Notes under the pieces: generated by a model
Told to the model about the DNA's origin: nothing
Seen by the model: the letters and a program-made list of their open reading frames with translations, nothing else
Databases searched by the model: none
Program-made: the position numbers and the translations under genes
Source of the DNA: Schaalia cardiffensis
Lineage (GTDB): Bacteria; Actinomycetota; Actinomycetes; Actinomycetales; Actinomycetaceae
Assembly: GCF_016405145.1 (NCBI RefSeq)
Contig: NZ_JAEKIA010000008.1
Coordinates: 46,257-110,256, forward strand
Length of the DNA stretch: 64,000 nt
Reading direction: 5' to 3'
Shown: positions 45,884-54,600 of the stretch, piece after piece
Layout: each line of letters opens with the position of its first letter
Numbering within the stretch: position 1 is the first letter of the stretch

Positions 45884-46429
45884 CTAGTCGATGACCGCGA
45901 CGCTTCCTTCGATCACTCGCACGCCTGCGGGTCCGGCTTCAATCACTGCGCGCACGCGCTGTTCAGGACGAAAGTGGAAAGGCGGGCGGAAAGGCCTCCA
46001 AAGAGCGAGTTCCCCTCTCCCACTCGAAGAACGCCTCGGAGCCCAGCTCCGCTCACCACGCCTCACCGGCAAGACTTCACCGCTGGGCGTCGCAGCGAAG
46101 ACCCGGTCGCGCCGTTCCATGAGCTCCGCCAATCGCTCTTTCAGGGCAAGGTTCTCCTCCTCGAGACGTTCGACTGAGCGCTCAAGTTCGAGAATCCTCT
46201 GGATCCCCGCGAGGTTGATCCCCTCCTCCTGGCTCATGCGTTGAACATCGCGCAGACGCTGAATATCGCGCTTAGAGTAGCGCCGCCCTCGGCCCTTCGC
46301 CCTCGCAGGGATGACGAGGCCGAGGCGGTCGTACTGGCGCAGCGTCTGCGGGTGCATGCCCGCAAGCTCGGCCGCGACCGAAATGACGAAGGTCAAAGCC
46401 TCCTCAGCCCCGTTTCCCTGCGCCGCCAT
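45884..46429 (-). CDS. hspR: HspR, MerR-type repressor of the heat-shock regulon
   Basis: Represses dnaK and clpB by binding HAIR sites, usually with DnaK as co-repressor. 181 residues: winged helix with VISVAAELAGMHPQTLRQYDRLGLVIPARAKGRGRRYSKRDIQRLRDVQ (about 15-63), then a leucine-rich coiled coil (about 70-105) and a basic C-terminal tail longer than in many homologues. It is the last gene of the dnaK operon, three bases after dnaJ, as in Streptomyces. Three HAIR sites in the window are its likely targets. Confidence 0.95.
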   Translation of the reverse strand: MAAQGNGAEEALTFVISVAAELAGMHPQTLRQYDRLGLVIPARAKGRGRRYSKRDIQRLRDVQRMSQEEGINLAGIQRILELERSVERLEEENLALKERLAELMERRDRVFAATPSGEVLPVRRGERSWAPRRSSSGRGELALWRPFRPPFHFRPEQRVRAVIEAGPAGVRVIEGSVAVID

Positions 46430-46432
46430 CGT

Positions 46433-47467
46433 CTAGGCCTTCGCCTTCGCGAGGAGCTCCGCCCTCGGGTCCGAGTCCTCAAGAGTCGCGATAAAGCCTT
46501 CGAGCGCTGCCTTTTGAGTGTCGGAAAGGTCTTTGGGGACGGCGACTCGCACCTCGATGAGGAGGTCACCCTTCGTCTTCGAGGTTTCGACGCCGCGGCC
46601 CCGGACACGAAGGACAGCGCCCGATTGGGTTCCGGCGGGAACCTTCACCGTGACAGAAGAACCATCGAGGAGGGGAACCTCAATCTTCGCTCCGAGGGTC
46701 GCTTCGGCGAAGGTCACGGGCAAGACGATGCGCAGATTGTCGTGGTCTCGAGTGAACACGGGATGGGTGCCCACGTGGATCGTGATGACGAGATCGCCCG
46801 GTGCTCCGCCGTTGACGCCGGGACGGCCTTTCTTGCGCAGACGGATCTTTTGGCCATCCTTCACACCCTTGGGCAGACGAACCTTCTGCTTGGAACCGTC
46901 GATCGACATGATGACCTCGGTTCCGGCGAGGGCTTCGCGGAAAGTGATGCTCGTTGAAGCGTGACGATCCTCGCCCTTACGAGGACGTGGCGTCTGCGCG
47001 CCCGCGAAGGGGGAGCCTGCAAAGCCGCTTCGACCGGGATCGAAGCCTCCCCCTCCGAACCCCTGAGCTCCGGCGAAAGACTGGCCCGCTCCGAAGAGCC
47101 CACCGAGAATGTCACCGAAATCGGCTCCGCCGCCGAAGTTCACGCGAGTGCCCCCACCCGTGAAAGCACCACCGAAAAGGTCGGAAAGGTCGGGGCCTCC
47201 AGCGCCACCCGCGCTGAAACGAGCCCCGCCGCTGGCCATGGAACGAATAGCGTCGTATTTGCGACGCTGTTCCTTATTCGACAGCACCGAATAGGCTTCG
47301 CCGATCTCTTTGAAGCGCGTTTCGGCCTTCTCGTCGCCGGGGTTCTTGTCCGGATGCCACGTGCGGGCAAGCTTGCGGTAGGCCTTCTTAATGGCCGCGT
47401 CGTCAGCGTCCTTCGAGACGCCGAGGACCTTGTAGAAGTCCTTGTTGAACCATTCTTGTTCACTCAC
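46433..47467 (-). CDS. dnaJ: J-domain co-chaperone, type B (no zinc finger)
   Basis: Stimulates DnaK ATPase and delivers substrates. 344 residues: J domain with HPD in [11 protein letters not shown] (about 37), a Gly/Phe-rich linker (about 75-160), and two C-terminal beta domains ([44 protein letters not shown]). The four CxxCxGxG zinc motifs are absent, so it is the DnaJ2/CbpA-like class. The start is a GTG at 47467 preceded by AAGGAGGTGA. It lies between grpE and hspR in the heat-shock operon. Confidence 0.94.
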   Translation of the reverse strand: MSEQEWFNKDFYKVLGVSKDADDAAIKKAYRKLARTWHPDKNPGDEKAETRFKEIGEAYSVLSNKEQRRKYDAIRSMASGGARFSAGGAGGPDLSDLFGGAFTGGGTRVNFGGGADFGDILGGLFGAGQSFAGAQGFGGGGFDPGRSGFAGSPFAGAQTPRPRKGEDRHASTSITFREALAGTEVIMSIDGSKQKVRLPKGVKDGQKIRLRKKGRPGVNGGAPGDLVITIHVGTHPVFTRDHDNLRIVLPVTFAEATLGAKIEVPLLDGSSVTVKVPAGTQSGAVLRVRGRGVETSKTKGDLLIEVRVAVPKDLSDTQKAALEGFIATLEDSDPRAELLAKAKA

Positions 47468-47538
47468 CGCACGTCACCTCCTTCTCGGTTTTTGCCCGGG
47501 CGTTCCGGGCGTTCGCGGGCGGGTAATTATTGGGGTGG

Positions 47539-48285
47539 TCACTCAGGGTTGTCCACCATGACCTTGGCCGCGCGCAGGACCCTCTCAGCGCGGCGGTAGC
47601 CGGGCTGGAGGACCTTCGCAATGATGGGGCGGTCGACCTCGGGATTCGTGTTCGCGAGGAGTGCCTCGTGGAACGCGGGATCGAAGTCCTCATCTTCTTG
47701 GCCGAAACGCTCCAGAGAGAAACGCTGGCCGAGAACAGATTCGAGCTTGCTCGCGATGGAAGCGAAGGGGCCGTCATCGAGGTCGCCGTGAGCGCGCGCG
47801 GCATCAATGTCATCAAGGACGCCGATGAGCGCTTCAAGGACCTCAGATTGACCGGATTCTCGGTGTCCGGACGCCGCTTCCTTAGAGCGGCGCACGTAGT
47901 TCGAGTACTCCTGATTGAGGTTGTACAGATCCGCATGCGCGCGAGCGAGCTGATCTTCCAATTCGGCGATCTTCGCGAGGGCCTTTGCAAGGTCCGAGTC
48001 TCCGAGTTCTTCTTCGAAGGCACTCATATCGAGCTCTTCGCCCGGAGTGCTCACGCTTGAGGTGTCGGCCTCGGCGCTGGCGACAGAGCCGGTGGAGGCT
48101 GACTCAGCGGCCTGCGGCTCGTCGCTCAGGGCTGAGGACTCGGCGGCGGGTTCAGCGTTCGGCGCGGCGGGCTCGGCGCTCGTGGCGCCCTCGCCCTGGC
48201 CCGCAGGGGCCGACGTCATCTCGTCGGCCCCTGCAGCCTCGTCCTTCGAATCGGGCTCTTCGCCCAGGTTCTGAGGATCGATCAC
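47539..48285 (-). CDS. grpE: GrpE, nucleotide exchange factor of DnaK
   Basis: 248 residues. A long acidic, Ala/Glu/Ser-rich N-terminal region (about 1-95) precedes the helical dimer domain ([37 protein letters not shown]) and the beta head ending [24 protein letters not shown], the GrpE signature. The N-terminal extension is larger than in Escherichia coli but common in Actinobacteria. The start codon overlaps the dnaK stop by four bases, giving translational coupling. Confidence 0.95.
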   Translation of the reverse strand: MIDPQNLGEEPDSKDEAAGADEMTSAPAGQGEGATSAEPAAPNAEPAAESSALSDEPQAAESASTGSVASAEADTSSVSTPGEELDMSAFEEELGDSDLAKALAKIAELEDQLARAHADLYNLNQEYSNYVRRSKEAASGHRESGQSEVLEALIGVLDDIDAARAHGDLDDGPFASIASKLESVLGQRFSLERFGQEDEDFDPAFHEALLANTNPEVDRPIIAKVLQPGYRRAERVLRAAKVMVDNPE

Positions 48286-50132
48286 TTGGACTCGTCCTCA
48301 TCCACGATCTCCGCGTCGATGACATCGTCATCGCCCGCCGAGGACGCCTCAGCCTGCTCGCCCTTCGCCTCAGCGGCCTGCTGGGCGGCGTAGACCTCTT
48401 CGCCGATCTTCATGGCCGAGGCGTTGAGCGTGTCGAGCGCGGACTTCACGGCCTCGATGTCTTCACCCTTCAGGGCCTCCTTCACGGCGTCGACATCAGC
48501 CTGGACTGCAGTGCGCGTACCCTCAGTCACCTTGTCCGCTTCATCCTTGAGGAGCTTTTCGATCGAGTAGACGACCTGCTCAGCCTGGTTGCGGGTGTCA
48601 GCCTCCTCGCGGCGCTTCTTGTCCTCAGCGGCGTGCTCCTCCGCCTCCTTCACCATGCGGTCGATGTCCTCCTTGGGCAGGGCCGAGCCGCCTGTGATGG
48701 TGACGGACTGCTCCTTGCCGGTGCCGCGGTCCTTCGCCGAGACGTGAACAATGCCGTTCGCGTCAATGTCGAAGGTGACCTCGATCTGCGGGACGCCTCG
48801 GGGGGCCGGGGCGATGCCGGACAGCTCGAAGGTACCCAGGAGCTTGTTGTCATGGGCGAACTCGCGCTCACCCTGGTAGACCTGGATGAGTACGGAGGGC
48901 TGGCCGTCCTCTGCGGTCGAGAAGACCTCGGAGGCCTTCGTCGGGATCGCGGTGTTGCGGTCGATGAGCTTGGTCATGATGCCACCCTTGGTCTCAATGC
49001 CAAGAGAGAGCGGAGTGACGTCGATGAGGAGGACGTCCTTACGGTCACCCTGGATGACGCCAGCCTGGAGGGCAGCACCAATGGCGACGACCTCATCGGG
49101 GTTCACGCCCTTGTTCGGTTCGCGACCACCGGTGAGCTCCTTGACGACCTCGGTCACGGCCGGCATACGGGTCGAGCCGCCGACGAGGACGACGTGGTCG
49201 ATTTCGGATGTGGAGATCGAGGCGTCGCGGATGACGTCCTTGAAGGGCTTCTTCGTGCGCTCGAGCAGGTCGGAGGTCATTTCTTCGAACTTCGCGCGGG
49301 TGAGGGTCTCATCGAGGTGAATCGGACCATCGGCCGTCATCGACAGGTACTGCAGAGAGATGTTCGTCGAGGTCGAGGAGGAGAGTTCCTTCTTCGCCTG
49401 CTCGGCGGCCTCCTTCAGGCGCTGCAAAGCGACGGCGTCCTTCGACAGGTCGGCACCGGTCTTGGCCTTGACCTGGGCGATGAGCCAGTCGACGATGCGC
49501 TGATCCCAGTCATCGCCACCGAGTCGGTTATCGCCAGCGGTGGCGCGAACCTGAATGGTGGAGAAGCCATCCTCGTCCTTGCCGATCTCGAGGAGGGACA
49601 CGTCGAAGGTGCCGCCACCAAGGTCGAACACGAGGATGAGCTCGTCTTCCTTGCCCTTTTCGAGGCCGTAGGCGAGGGCCGCGGCCGTCGGCTCGTTGAC
49701 GATGCGCTGGACGTTAAGGCCCGCGATCTGACCGGCATCCTTCGTGGCCTGGCGCTGGGCGTCGTTGAAGTAGGCGGGGACGGTAATGACCGCATCGGTG
49801 ACGGGCTCGCCGAGGAAGGCCTCTGCATCGGCCTTGAGCTTGGAGAGGATGCGGGCCGAGATCTCCTGGGCCGTGTATTCCTTGTCGTCGATGGTGATCT
49901 TCCAGTCGGTGCCCATATGACGCTTGACGGAGGAGATCGTGCGGGCGACGTTCGTGACGGCCTGGCGCTTGGCGATTCCGCCGACGAGAACCTCGCCGGT
50001 CTTGGAGAAGGCGACAACGGAGGGCGTGGTGCGCACACCTTCCGCGTTGGCGATGATGGTGGGTTCGCCGCCTTCAAGGACGGCGATTGCAGAGTTCGTG
50101 GTGCCGAGGTCAATGCCGACTGCTCGTGCCAT
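48282..50132 (-). CDS. dnaK: Chaperone DnaK (Hsp70)
   Basis: 616 residues. N-terminal ATPase domain with [52 protein letters not shown] and [15 protein letters not shown] motifs, interdomain linker [10 protein letters not shown], substrate-binding domain and a short C-terminal lid ending [14 protein letters not shown], as in actinobacterial DnaK. GGAAGGAA precedes the ATG at 50132. First gene of the dnaK-grpE-dnaJ-hspR operon, with two HAIR sites in its promoter region, so HspR repression with DnaK feedback is expected. Confidence 0.98.
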   Translation of the reverse strand: MARAVGIDLGTTNSAIAVLEGGEPTIIANAEGVRTTPSVVAFSKTGEVLVGGIAKRQAVTNVARTISSVKRHMGTDWKITIDDKEYTAQEISARILSKLKADAEAFLGEPVTDAVITVPAYFNDAQRQATKDAGQIAGLNVQRIVNEPTAAALAYGLEKGKEDELILVFDLGGGTFDVSLLEIGKDEDGFSTIQVRATAGDNRLGGDDWDQRIVDWLIAQVKAKTGADLSKDAVALQRLKEAAEQAKKELSSSTSTNISLQYLSMTADGPIHLDETLTRAKFEEMTSDLLERTKKPFKDVIRDASISTSEIDHVVLVGGSTRMPAVTEVVKELTGGREPNKGVNPDEVVAIGAALQAGVIQGDRKDVLLIDVTPLSLGIETKGGIMTKLIDRNTAIPTKASEVFSTAEDGQPSVLIQVYQGEREFAHDNKLLGTFELSGIAPAPRGVPQIEVTFDIDANGIVHVSAKDRGTGKEQSVTITGGSALPKEDIDRMVKEAEEHAAEDKKRREEADTRNQAEQVVYSIEKLLKDEADKVTEGTRTAVQADVDAVKEALKGEDIEAVKSALDTLNASAMKIGEEVYAAQQAAEAKGEQAEASSAGDDDVIDAEIVDEDESK

Positions 50133-50198
50133 GGTGTTTCCTTCCTTCCGGTCGGAGCGAGTGTCCCGACCTAGGGTTTCTGACGTTCTACAGACTCA

Positions 50199-50219
50199 CT
50201 TGAGTCCCTTGGGCTCAAC
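50199..50219. promoter_or_regulatory. HAIR operator 1 of dnaK
   Basis: CTTGAGT-N7-GCTCAAC, one or two positions off the consensus CTTGAGT-N7-ACTCAAG; 67 bases upstream of the dnaK start. Confidence 0.88.
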
Positions 50220-50261
50220 TTTAGAACAGGAGAATCGCGGGCGCAACACGACGCGACTCAC

Positions 50262-50282
50262 ATTGAGTCACATGTACTCAAC
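50262..50282. promoter_or_regulatory. HAIR operator 2 of dnaK
   Basis: ATTGAGT-N7-ACTCAAC; the inner six bases of each arm are perfectly symmetric. It is 63 bases (about six helical turns) further upstream than operator 1, centre to centre, so both could be bound on one face of the DNA. Confidence 0.88.
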
Positions 50283-50569
50283 TCTCGTGTCGGCGCACAC
50301 AACGGCCCAACAACGTCATAGACGCATCACGGATCACCGCCAGAACACGCTCCGCTCGACGCCCAGCAGCGGCTGACTCGTGCGGAGCACGCCGTCGTAC
50401 GCCCCGACTGGATCGCGCCGTTATCCGCCTGCAACGACACGGTCTATCCGCGTGACCATTCGTGCACCCCCTCCACCTCCTTGAGTAGGCACGTCCGTCA
50501 CGAGCAATGACAACACCCGGGGCGCCCACAGCCCACATGACATCACCCACACCTTCACTGCAGTCGTCC
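50283..50569. other. Intergenic region between dnaK and the abiF-type RNA
   Basis: No gene or clear repeat is seen. Promoter elements for the RNA below should lie in 50470-50570, but no obvious -35/-10 pair is present. Confidence 0.35.
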
Positions 50570-50657
50570 AAGGCAACGAACGCCGTCTTATCGTCGTTCC
50601 ATCAGACACCGCCCCCCGCTGTTGCTTCGCCATCACGGGGAGCGGTTTTCTTTCTGT
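50570..50657 (+). ncRNA. Probable abiF-type structured RNA
   Basis: The sequence ends in a strong hairpin, ACCGCCCCCCG (50608-50618) with CGGGGAGCGGT (50636-50646), followed by TTTCTTTCT, an intrinsic terminator. It sits directly upstream of an abiF-like gene. A second copy at 63775-63858 keeps the same stems and the loop sequence with substitutions mainly in unpaired or tolerated positions. Location, size and terminator match the abiF RNA motif, a structured RNA known to precede abiF genes in bacteria; I identify it by context and structure, not by a covariance search. Confidence 0.65.
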
Positions 50658-50668
50658 ATCGTGGGGAG

Positions 50669-50895
50669 ATGACCGCGCCATCGTTCCCCAAACACTCTCG
50701 CACTGACGCTGAGTTGTTGGATCTGATGATCGCTCGCGGACTGCTCATTATTGACCGTTCACGCGCCCTGCAAGACCTCCAGACCTACGGCTATCACCGT
50801 CTCGGCGGTTACAGATACCCCTTCCGCCTTCTTCCGACAAGTGAACAGGATCCTCGTCAGCGCAAGTACCGTTCCGATGATTTCATCAAGGGCGC
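50669..50895 (+). pseudogene. Truncated Abi_2 (AbiD/AbiF) family abortive-infection gene
   Basis: From the ATG at 50669 about 75 residues read as the N-terminus of the Abi_2 family: TDAELLDLMIARGLLIIDRSRALQDLQTYGYHRLGGYRYPFRLLP.. up to KYRSDDFIKGA. In complete members this is followed by an FDxxLRxxxxxxIExIEVxLR block; here the frame stays open to 51109 but the protein is unrelated in composition. Full proteins have roughly 300 residues, so the gene is cut. A GGGGAG stretch abuts the start codon. Likely remnant of an RNA-controlled defence or toxin gene. Confidence 0.7.
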
Positions 50896-51220
50896 CGCGC
50901 ACGAGGGCATGCTTAAGGACAGGGTCCGTTCCTCCGGCCCTCGACCAGACGATCGCCCCCAACGAGACGCGCACATCCAGCAGACGCGTTGTTCGACGCA
51001 TCCAGGACGAAGCGTGTTTCGCACTGGTCGCACCGAAGTCGGTGGACGGCTCAAGGCGCTGAGCCTTGGCACCGGGCGGGGCGTCGTTGCCTCTCCCAGC
51101 GTCAGATAACCCCAACGACAGTAGTCGATACGTCTCTTTCGATTTCGATTTTCCTGATCATCCCTTCGATCATCGGACGAGCCACGTGCATCTGTGGCGG
51201 CCTCATGAGACGATCGGGCC
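50896..51220. other. Sequence of unknown origin following the abiF fragment
   Basis: Replaces the missing part of the abiF gene. Open frames exist on both strands (for example a minus-strand frame 50759-51115) but none has a recognisable domain. The join near 50895 may mark an insertion or deletion endpoint; no inverted repeats are visible there. Confidence 0.4.
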
Positions 51221-52390
51221 ATGCAGTGCGAACACTGGGACCGGGGCGCATGCCGCTCCTGCCGTTACCTCGACGTCCCCTACGGCGAACAAGTCGCCGC
51301 CAAGTCTGAAACGGCGGCCGAGGCCCTCGCCCTCGTCCCCACCGCCGCGGGCGTCCATTGGCTCTCACCGAGGCGATCCGCGCCCACGGCATTCCGCACC
51401 AGTGCGAAACTCGTCGTCGGTGGGACCCGTCGGCGCCCCACCCTCGGCATCCTCGGGCCGGATCGGCGCGGCGTCGACCTTCCGGGCTGGCCCATCCAGC
51501 ATCCTGCGATCAACCGGGCCACGCCCGCACTCAAGCGCTTCATCCGCTCGCTCGACCTCATCCCCTACGATGTTCCGACCAAGAACGGGGAGCTCAAGTA
51601 CATCCTCCTCACCGTCGGAGCCGATGACGCACTCATGTGCCGCTTCGTACTGCGCACCCGCGACCGCGTCACCGACATCCGCCTCGCCCTGCCCGACCTC
51701 GTAGCCCTCGTCCCGAACCTCGCCCTCGTCACGGCGAATATCCACCCCGCTCATGAGGCGCTCATCGAGGGCCCCGATGAGATCATCCTGTCCAAGCGCC
51801 GGATGCTGCCGATCCGCGCGGGCGACCTCGATCTCGCCCTCGGGCCGGGCTCCTTCATCCAGACGAACGCCGCCGTGGCCGGCGATCTGTACCGCCAGGC
51901 CGCCGACTGGGCGGCTCTCCCCCTCGCATCGGGCGATGCGCCGCAGACACTGTGGGACCTGTACTGCGGCATTGGAGGGTTCGCCCTTCACGCCGCGAAC
52001 GCTGGCATCCCCCGAGTCACCGGCGTCGAGGTGTCGGAACGGGCGATCGCCTCTGCGATCCGCTCGGCATCACAGGCGGGACTGTCCCGCACCGCTGCGC
52101 GCTTCATCGCAGCGGATGCAACCGCGTGGGCTGCTCAGCAAGACCCCGCCACGGCGCCCGACGTCCTCATCGTCAATCCGCCCAGGCGCGGGATCGGGGA
52201 CGCCCTCGCCCAGTGGGTCAACGAGCACGCAGGCGAGCGCGTCATCTACTCGTCGTGCAATCCGACAAGCCTCGCCCGGGATCTGGAGGCCATGCCCGCC
52301 TACCGGTGCGTCGAAGCGCGCCTATTCGACATGTTCCACCATACCGACCACGTCGAGGTCGCGGTGCTGTTGCGCCGCACCCCCTCCTGA
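51221..52390 (+). CDS. rlmC: 23S rRNA (uracil-5-)-methyltransferase, RlmC type
   Basis: Methylates a uridine of 23S rRNA using S-adenosylmethionine; 389 residues. N-terminal Cys residues for the iron-sulfur cluster (CEHWDRGACRSCRYL, the CxxxxxxxCxxC pattern), and a catalytic domain with FIQTNAAVAGDLY, SAM motif LWDLYCGIGGFALHAA, VNPPRRG and the nucleophile in YSSCNPTSLARDL. No TRAM domain, which fits RlmC rather than RlmD. The ATG at 51221 has a weak ribosome site. GC content rises from here to about 60.8 kb. Confidence 0.9.
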   Translation: MQCEHWDRGACRSCRYLDVPYGEQVAAKSETAAEALALVPTAAGVHWLSPRRSAPTAFRTSAKLVVGGTRRRPTLGILGPDRRGVDLPGWPIQHPAINRATPALKRFIRSLDLIPYDVPTKNGELKYILLTVGADDALMCRFVLRTRDRVTDIRLALPDLVALVPNLALVTANIHPAHEALIEGPDEIILSKRRMLPIRAGDLDLALGPGSFIQTNAAVAGDLYRQAADWAALPLASGDAPQTLWDLYCGIGGFALHAANAGIPRVTGVEVSERAIASAIRSASQAGLSRTAARFIAADATAWAAQQDPATAPDVLIVNPPRRGIGDALAQWVNEHAGERVIYSSCNPTSLARDLEAMPAYRCVEARLFDMFHHTDHVEVAVLLRRTPS

Positions 52391-52427
52391 GCCGTGCGGC
52401 CGCTGCGCGTCGGCCCCGACCGCCCCT

Positions 52428-53765
52428 TCATGAGTCGCGCTCTTTGAGTCGGCGCATGCGCTCCCACTGTGCGAGGCCGTCGCGCACCGCATGCTCATAC
52501 CCGTTGTCCGTCGGCTCGTAGAGGCGGCGCCGCGCGACGCCGTCGGGGAAGTAATCCGCGCCCGAGAAGCCGTCCTCAAGGTCGGGATCGTATTGGTATC
52601 CCGCACCGTACCCGAGGTCCTTCATAAGGCGGGTCGGCGCGTTGAGGATGTGCGCGGGCGGCATGAGCGACCCGGTCTCCTTCGCCAGTTTCCACGCCCT
52701 GTTGAATCCCCGGTACACGCTGATTGACTTGGGTGCACTCGCCAGATAGACGACGGCCTGGGCGATGGCGATCTCCCCCTCGGGGGAGCCGAGCCTCTCA
52801 TAGGACTCCCAGGCGGACAGCGCCACGGACAGCGCATTCGGATCCGCCATGCCCACATCCTCACAGGCGAAACGGATGAGTCGGCGCGCCACGTACAAGG
52901 GGTCCTCACCTCCCAGCAGCATTCGCGACAGCCAATAGAGGGAGGCGTCCGGGTCCGATCCCCGCATCGACTTGTGGAGCGCCGAAATGAGGTTGTAATG
53001 CTCGTCGCTCGACTTGTCGTACAGGGGCGCCCGCGAGGCGACCAGATGGGCGAGGCCCTCCGCGTCGAGGGGTTCGCCCCTCGGTCCCAGTGCATCGACC
53101 TGTTCGACGAGGCCGAGCAGGTAGCGCCCATCCCCGTCACTCATGGCGATCATGGCGGCGCGTGCTCCCTCGGTCAGCGGCAGTGGCCGTCCGATGAGGC
53201 CCTCCGCCCTGTCCATGAGCTCTGCGAGAGCGGCGCCGTCGAGGCGGTGGAGCACCATGACGTGGCAGCGCGACAAGAGCGCGCCGACGAGTTCGAAGGA
53301 GGGGTTCTCGGTGGTCGCGCCGACGAGGACGACCGTGCCGTCCTCGACATAGGGCAGGAAAGAATCCTGTTGGGCGCGGTTGAAGCGGTGGATTTCGTCG
53401 ACGAAGAGCAGCGTGCCCTGACCGATCTGCCTGCGCTTGGAGGCAGCAGCAAAGACCCCGCGCAGGTCCGCCACCCCAGAGAAGGTGGCGGAGACCTGTT
53501 CGAAGACGAGGCCGGTCTTGCCGGCGAGCAGTCGGGCGATCGTCGTCTTGCCGCATCCGGGCGGCCCCCACAAGATGATCGACGAGATCCGCCCCGCGTG
53601 AACCATTCGCCCGAGCGGGGCGTCGGCTGAAAGCAGGTGGTCCTGCCCGACGACCTCGTCGAGGCTGCGCGGACGCAACCGGTCCGCGAGGGGACGGGTC
53701 GTGTCGTCGAATCCGCCGTCCTCAGCCGCCGAATCGAAAAGGGAGGGACCCTCCGGAATCGTCAT
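52428..53765 (-). CDS. rarA: RarA/MgsA replication-associated AAA ATPase
   Basis: Clamp-loader-like ATPase acting at stalled replication forks; 445 residues. ADRLRPRSLDEVVGQDHLL, Walker A WGPPGCGKTTIARL (about 65-78), Walker B LLFVDEIHRFN, sensor VLVGATTENPSF and the C-terminal tetramerisation domain with YWLSRMLLGGEDPLYVARRLIRFACEDVGMADP. The ATG at 53765 has GGAGG ten bases upstream; the open frame runs 54 codons further without similarity. Convergent with rlmC, 37 bases apart. Confidence 0.95.
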   Translation of the reverse strand: MTIPEGPSLFDSAAEDGGFDDTTRPLADRLRPRSLDEVVGQDHLLSADAPLGRMVHAGRISSIILWGPPGCGKTTIARLLAGKTGLVFEQVSATFSGVADLRGVFAAASKRRQIGQGTLLFVDEIHRFNRAQQDSFLPYVEDGTVVLVGATTENPSFELVGALLSRCHVMVLHRLDGAALAELMDRAEGLIGRPLPLTEGARAAMIAMSDGDGRYLLGLVEQVDALGPRGEPLDAEGLAHLVASRAPLYDKSSDEHYNLISALHKSMRGSDPDASLYWLSRMLLGGEDPLYVARRLIRFACEDVGMADPNALSVALSAWESYERLGSPEGEIAIAQAVVYLASAPKSISVYRGFNRAWKLAKETGSLMPPAHILNAPTRLMKDLGYGAGYQYDPDLEDGFSGADYFPDGVARRRLYEPTDNGYEHAVRDGLAQWERMRRLKERDS

Positions 53766-54045
53766 GGCGCCCGCACCTCCGCCAAGAACGGCGGTCGGGT
53801 CGCGCGCCGCATCATCCGAATGCGCACACGGCGGCGCAATCCCTGGTGGTGCGCGAGGGCGCCTCGATACATGCGTCCATCTTATGCGTGGGATCTGCGA
53901 GCCGCACGCGACGGCGGGCGCCCGCATTGAGGCGTCATCGGACGATCGCGGGACGGCCGCCGAGGGGCGCCCATCCTCGAAATGTCACAGCTCGTCCATA
54001 GGTCCGCCACACGGCGGCGACAGCGCAGCACGGTTACCTGAAGAC

Positions 54046-54564
54046 ATGACCATGATGCGACGCTCTGCCTCTCCCGCTCCGCTACTCGCCCGGGAGACCG
54101 GCCTCATGAGGCGTTTGGGCACCCAGGTCCGCTACATCGCGTCGTCTCTGTCCTCCACCGGAGTCGACTACCTCATGCTCCTCATCCTCAATGCGACGAT
54201 CGGCGGCCTCTTCGCCCCTGTCATCATTGCGAGAACCGCATCCTGCACGATGAACTACCTCATCAACCGGCGTGTCTTCAGGGCGCGCGGCGGCCTCATC
54301 GCGACCGCGGCGCGCTACTACGCATGGGGGGCGGTGATCATGCTGCTCGCCTACGCCTCACTCACGACCCTCACGAACACGGGAGTGCCCCTGTGGGCCG
54401 CATCGATCGGGGCGAACTCGTCCCTCTTCGCACTCAACTACCTCGGCCAGTCCTACCTGGTCTTCGGCACCGTCGAGGCGCTGCGCTGCGATGCTTCCCG
54501 CCTCGGCTCGCGCGTCGCCGGTCTGCTCGCCTCCGGGCGCGCGCGCCTCGCGGCCGCGGCATGA
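54046..54564 (+). CDS. GtrA-like four-helix membrane protein
   Basis: 172 residues with four hydrophobic segments (VDYLMLLILNATIGG; VIIARTASCTMNYLINRRVF; WGAVIMLLAYASLTTL; WAASIGANSSLFALNYLGQSYLVF). The pattern VGxxxTxVDYxxxxxL and the NYxxNRxxxF motif identify the GtrA/DPMS-like family, thought to move or present lipid-linked sugars for surface polysaccharide. The start at 54046 is assigned by the family's usual N-terminus; a ribosome site is not evident. 36 bases from the end of the convergent pullulanase gene. Confidence 0.85.
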   Translation: MTMMRRSASPAPLLARETGLMRRLGTQVRYIASSLSSTGVDYLMLLILNATIGGLFAPVIIARTASCTMNYLINRRVFRARGGLIATAARYYAWGAVIMLLAYASLTTLTNTGVPLWAASIGANSSLFALNYLGQSYLVFGTVEALRCDASRLGSRVAGLLASGRARLAAAA

Positions 54565-54600
54565 AGCGGGCGGCGGCGAGGACGGCGCCCCGCCCTCGCT

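Noticed and set aside
47985..50174. 729-codon open frame opposite dnaK/grpE
   Set aside because: Antisense shadow of strongly supported genes; its composition mirrors dnaK codons and it has no family resemblance.
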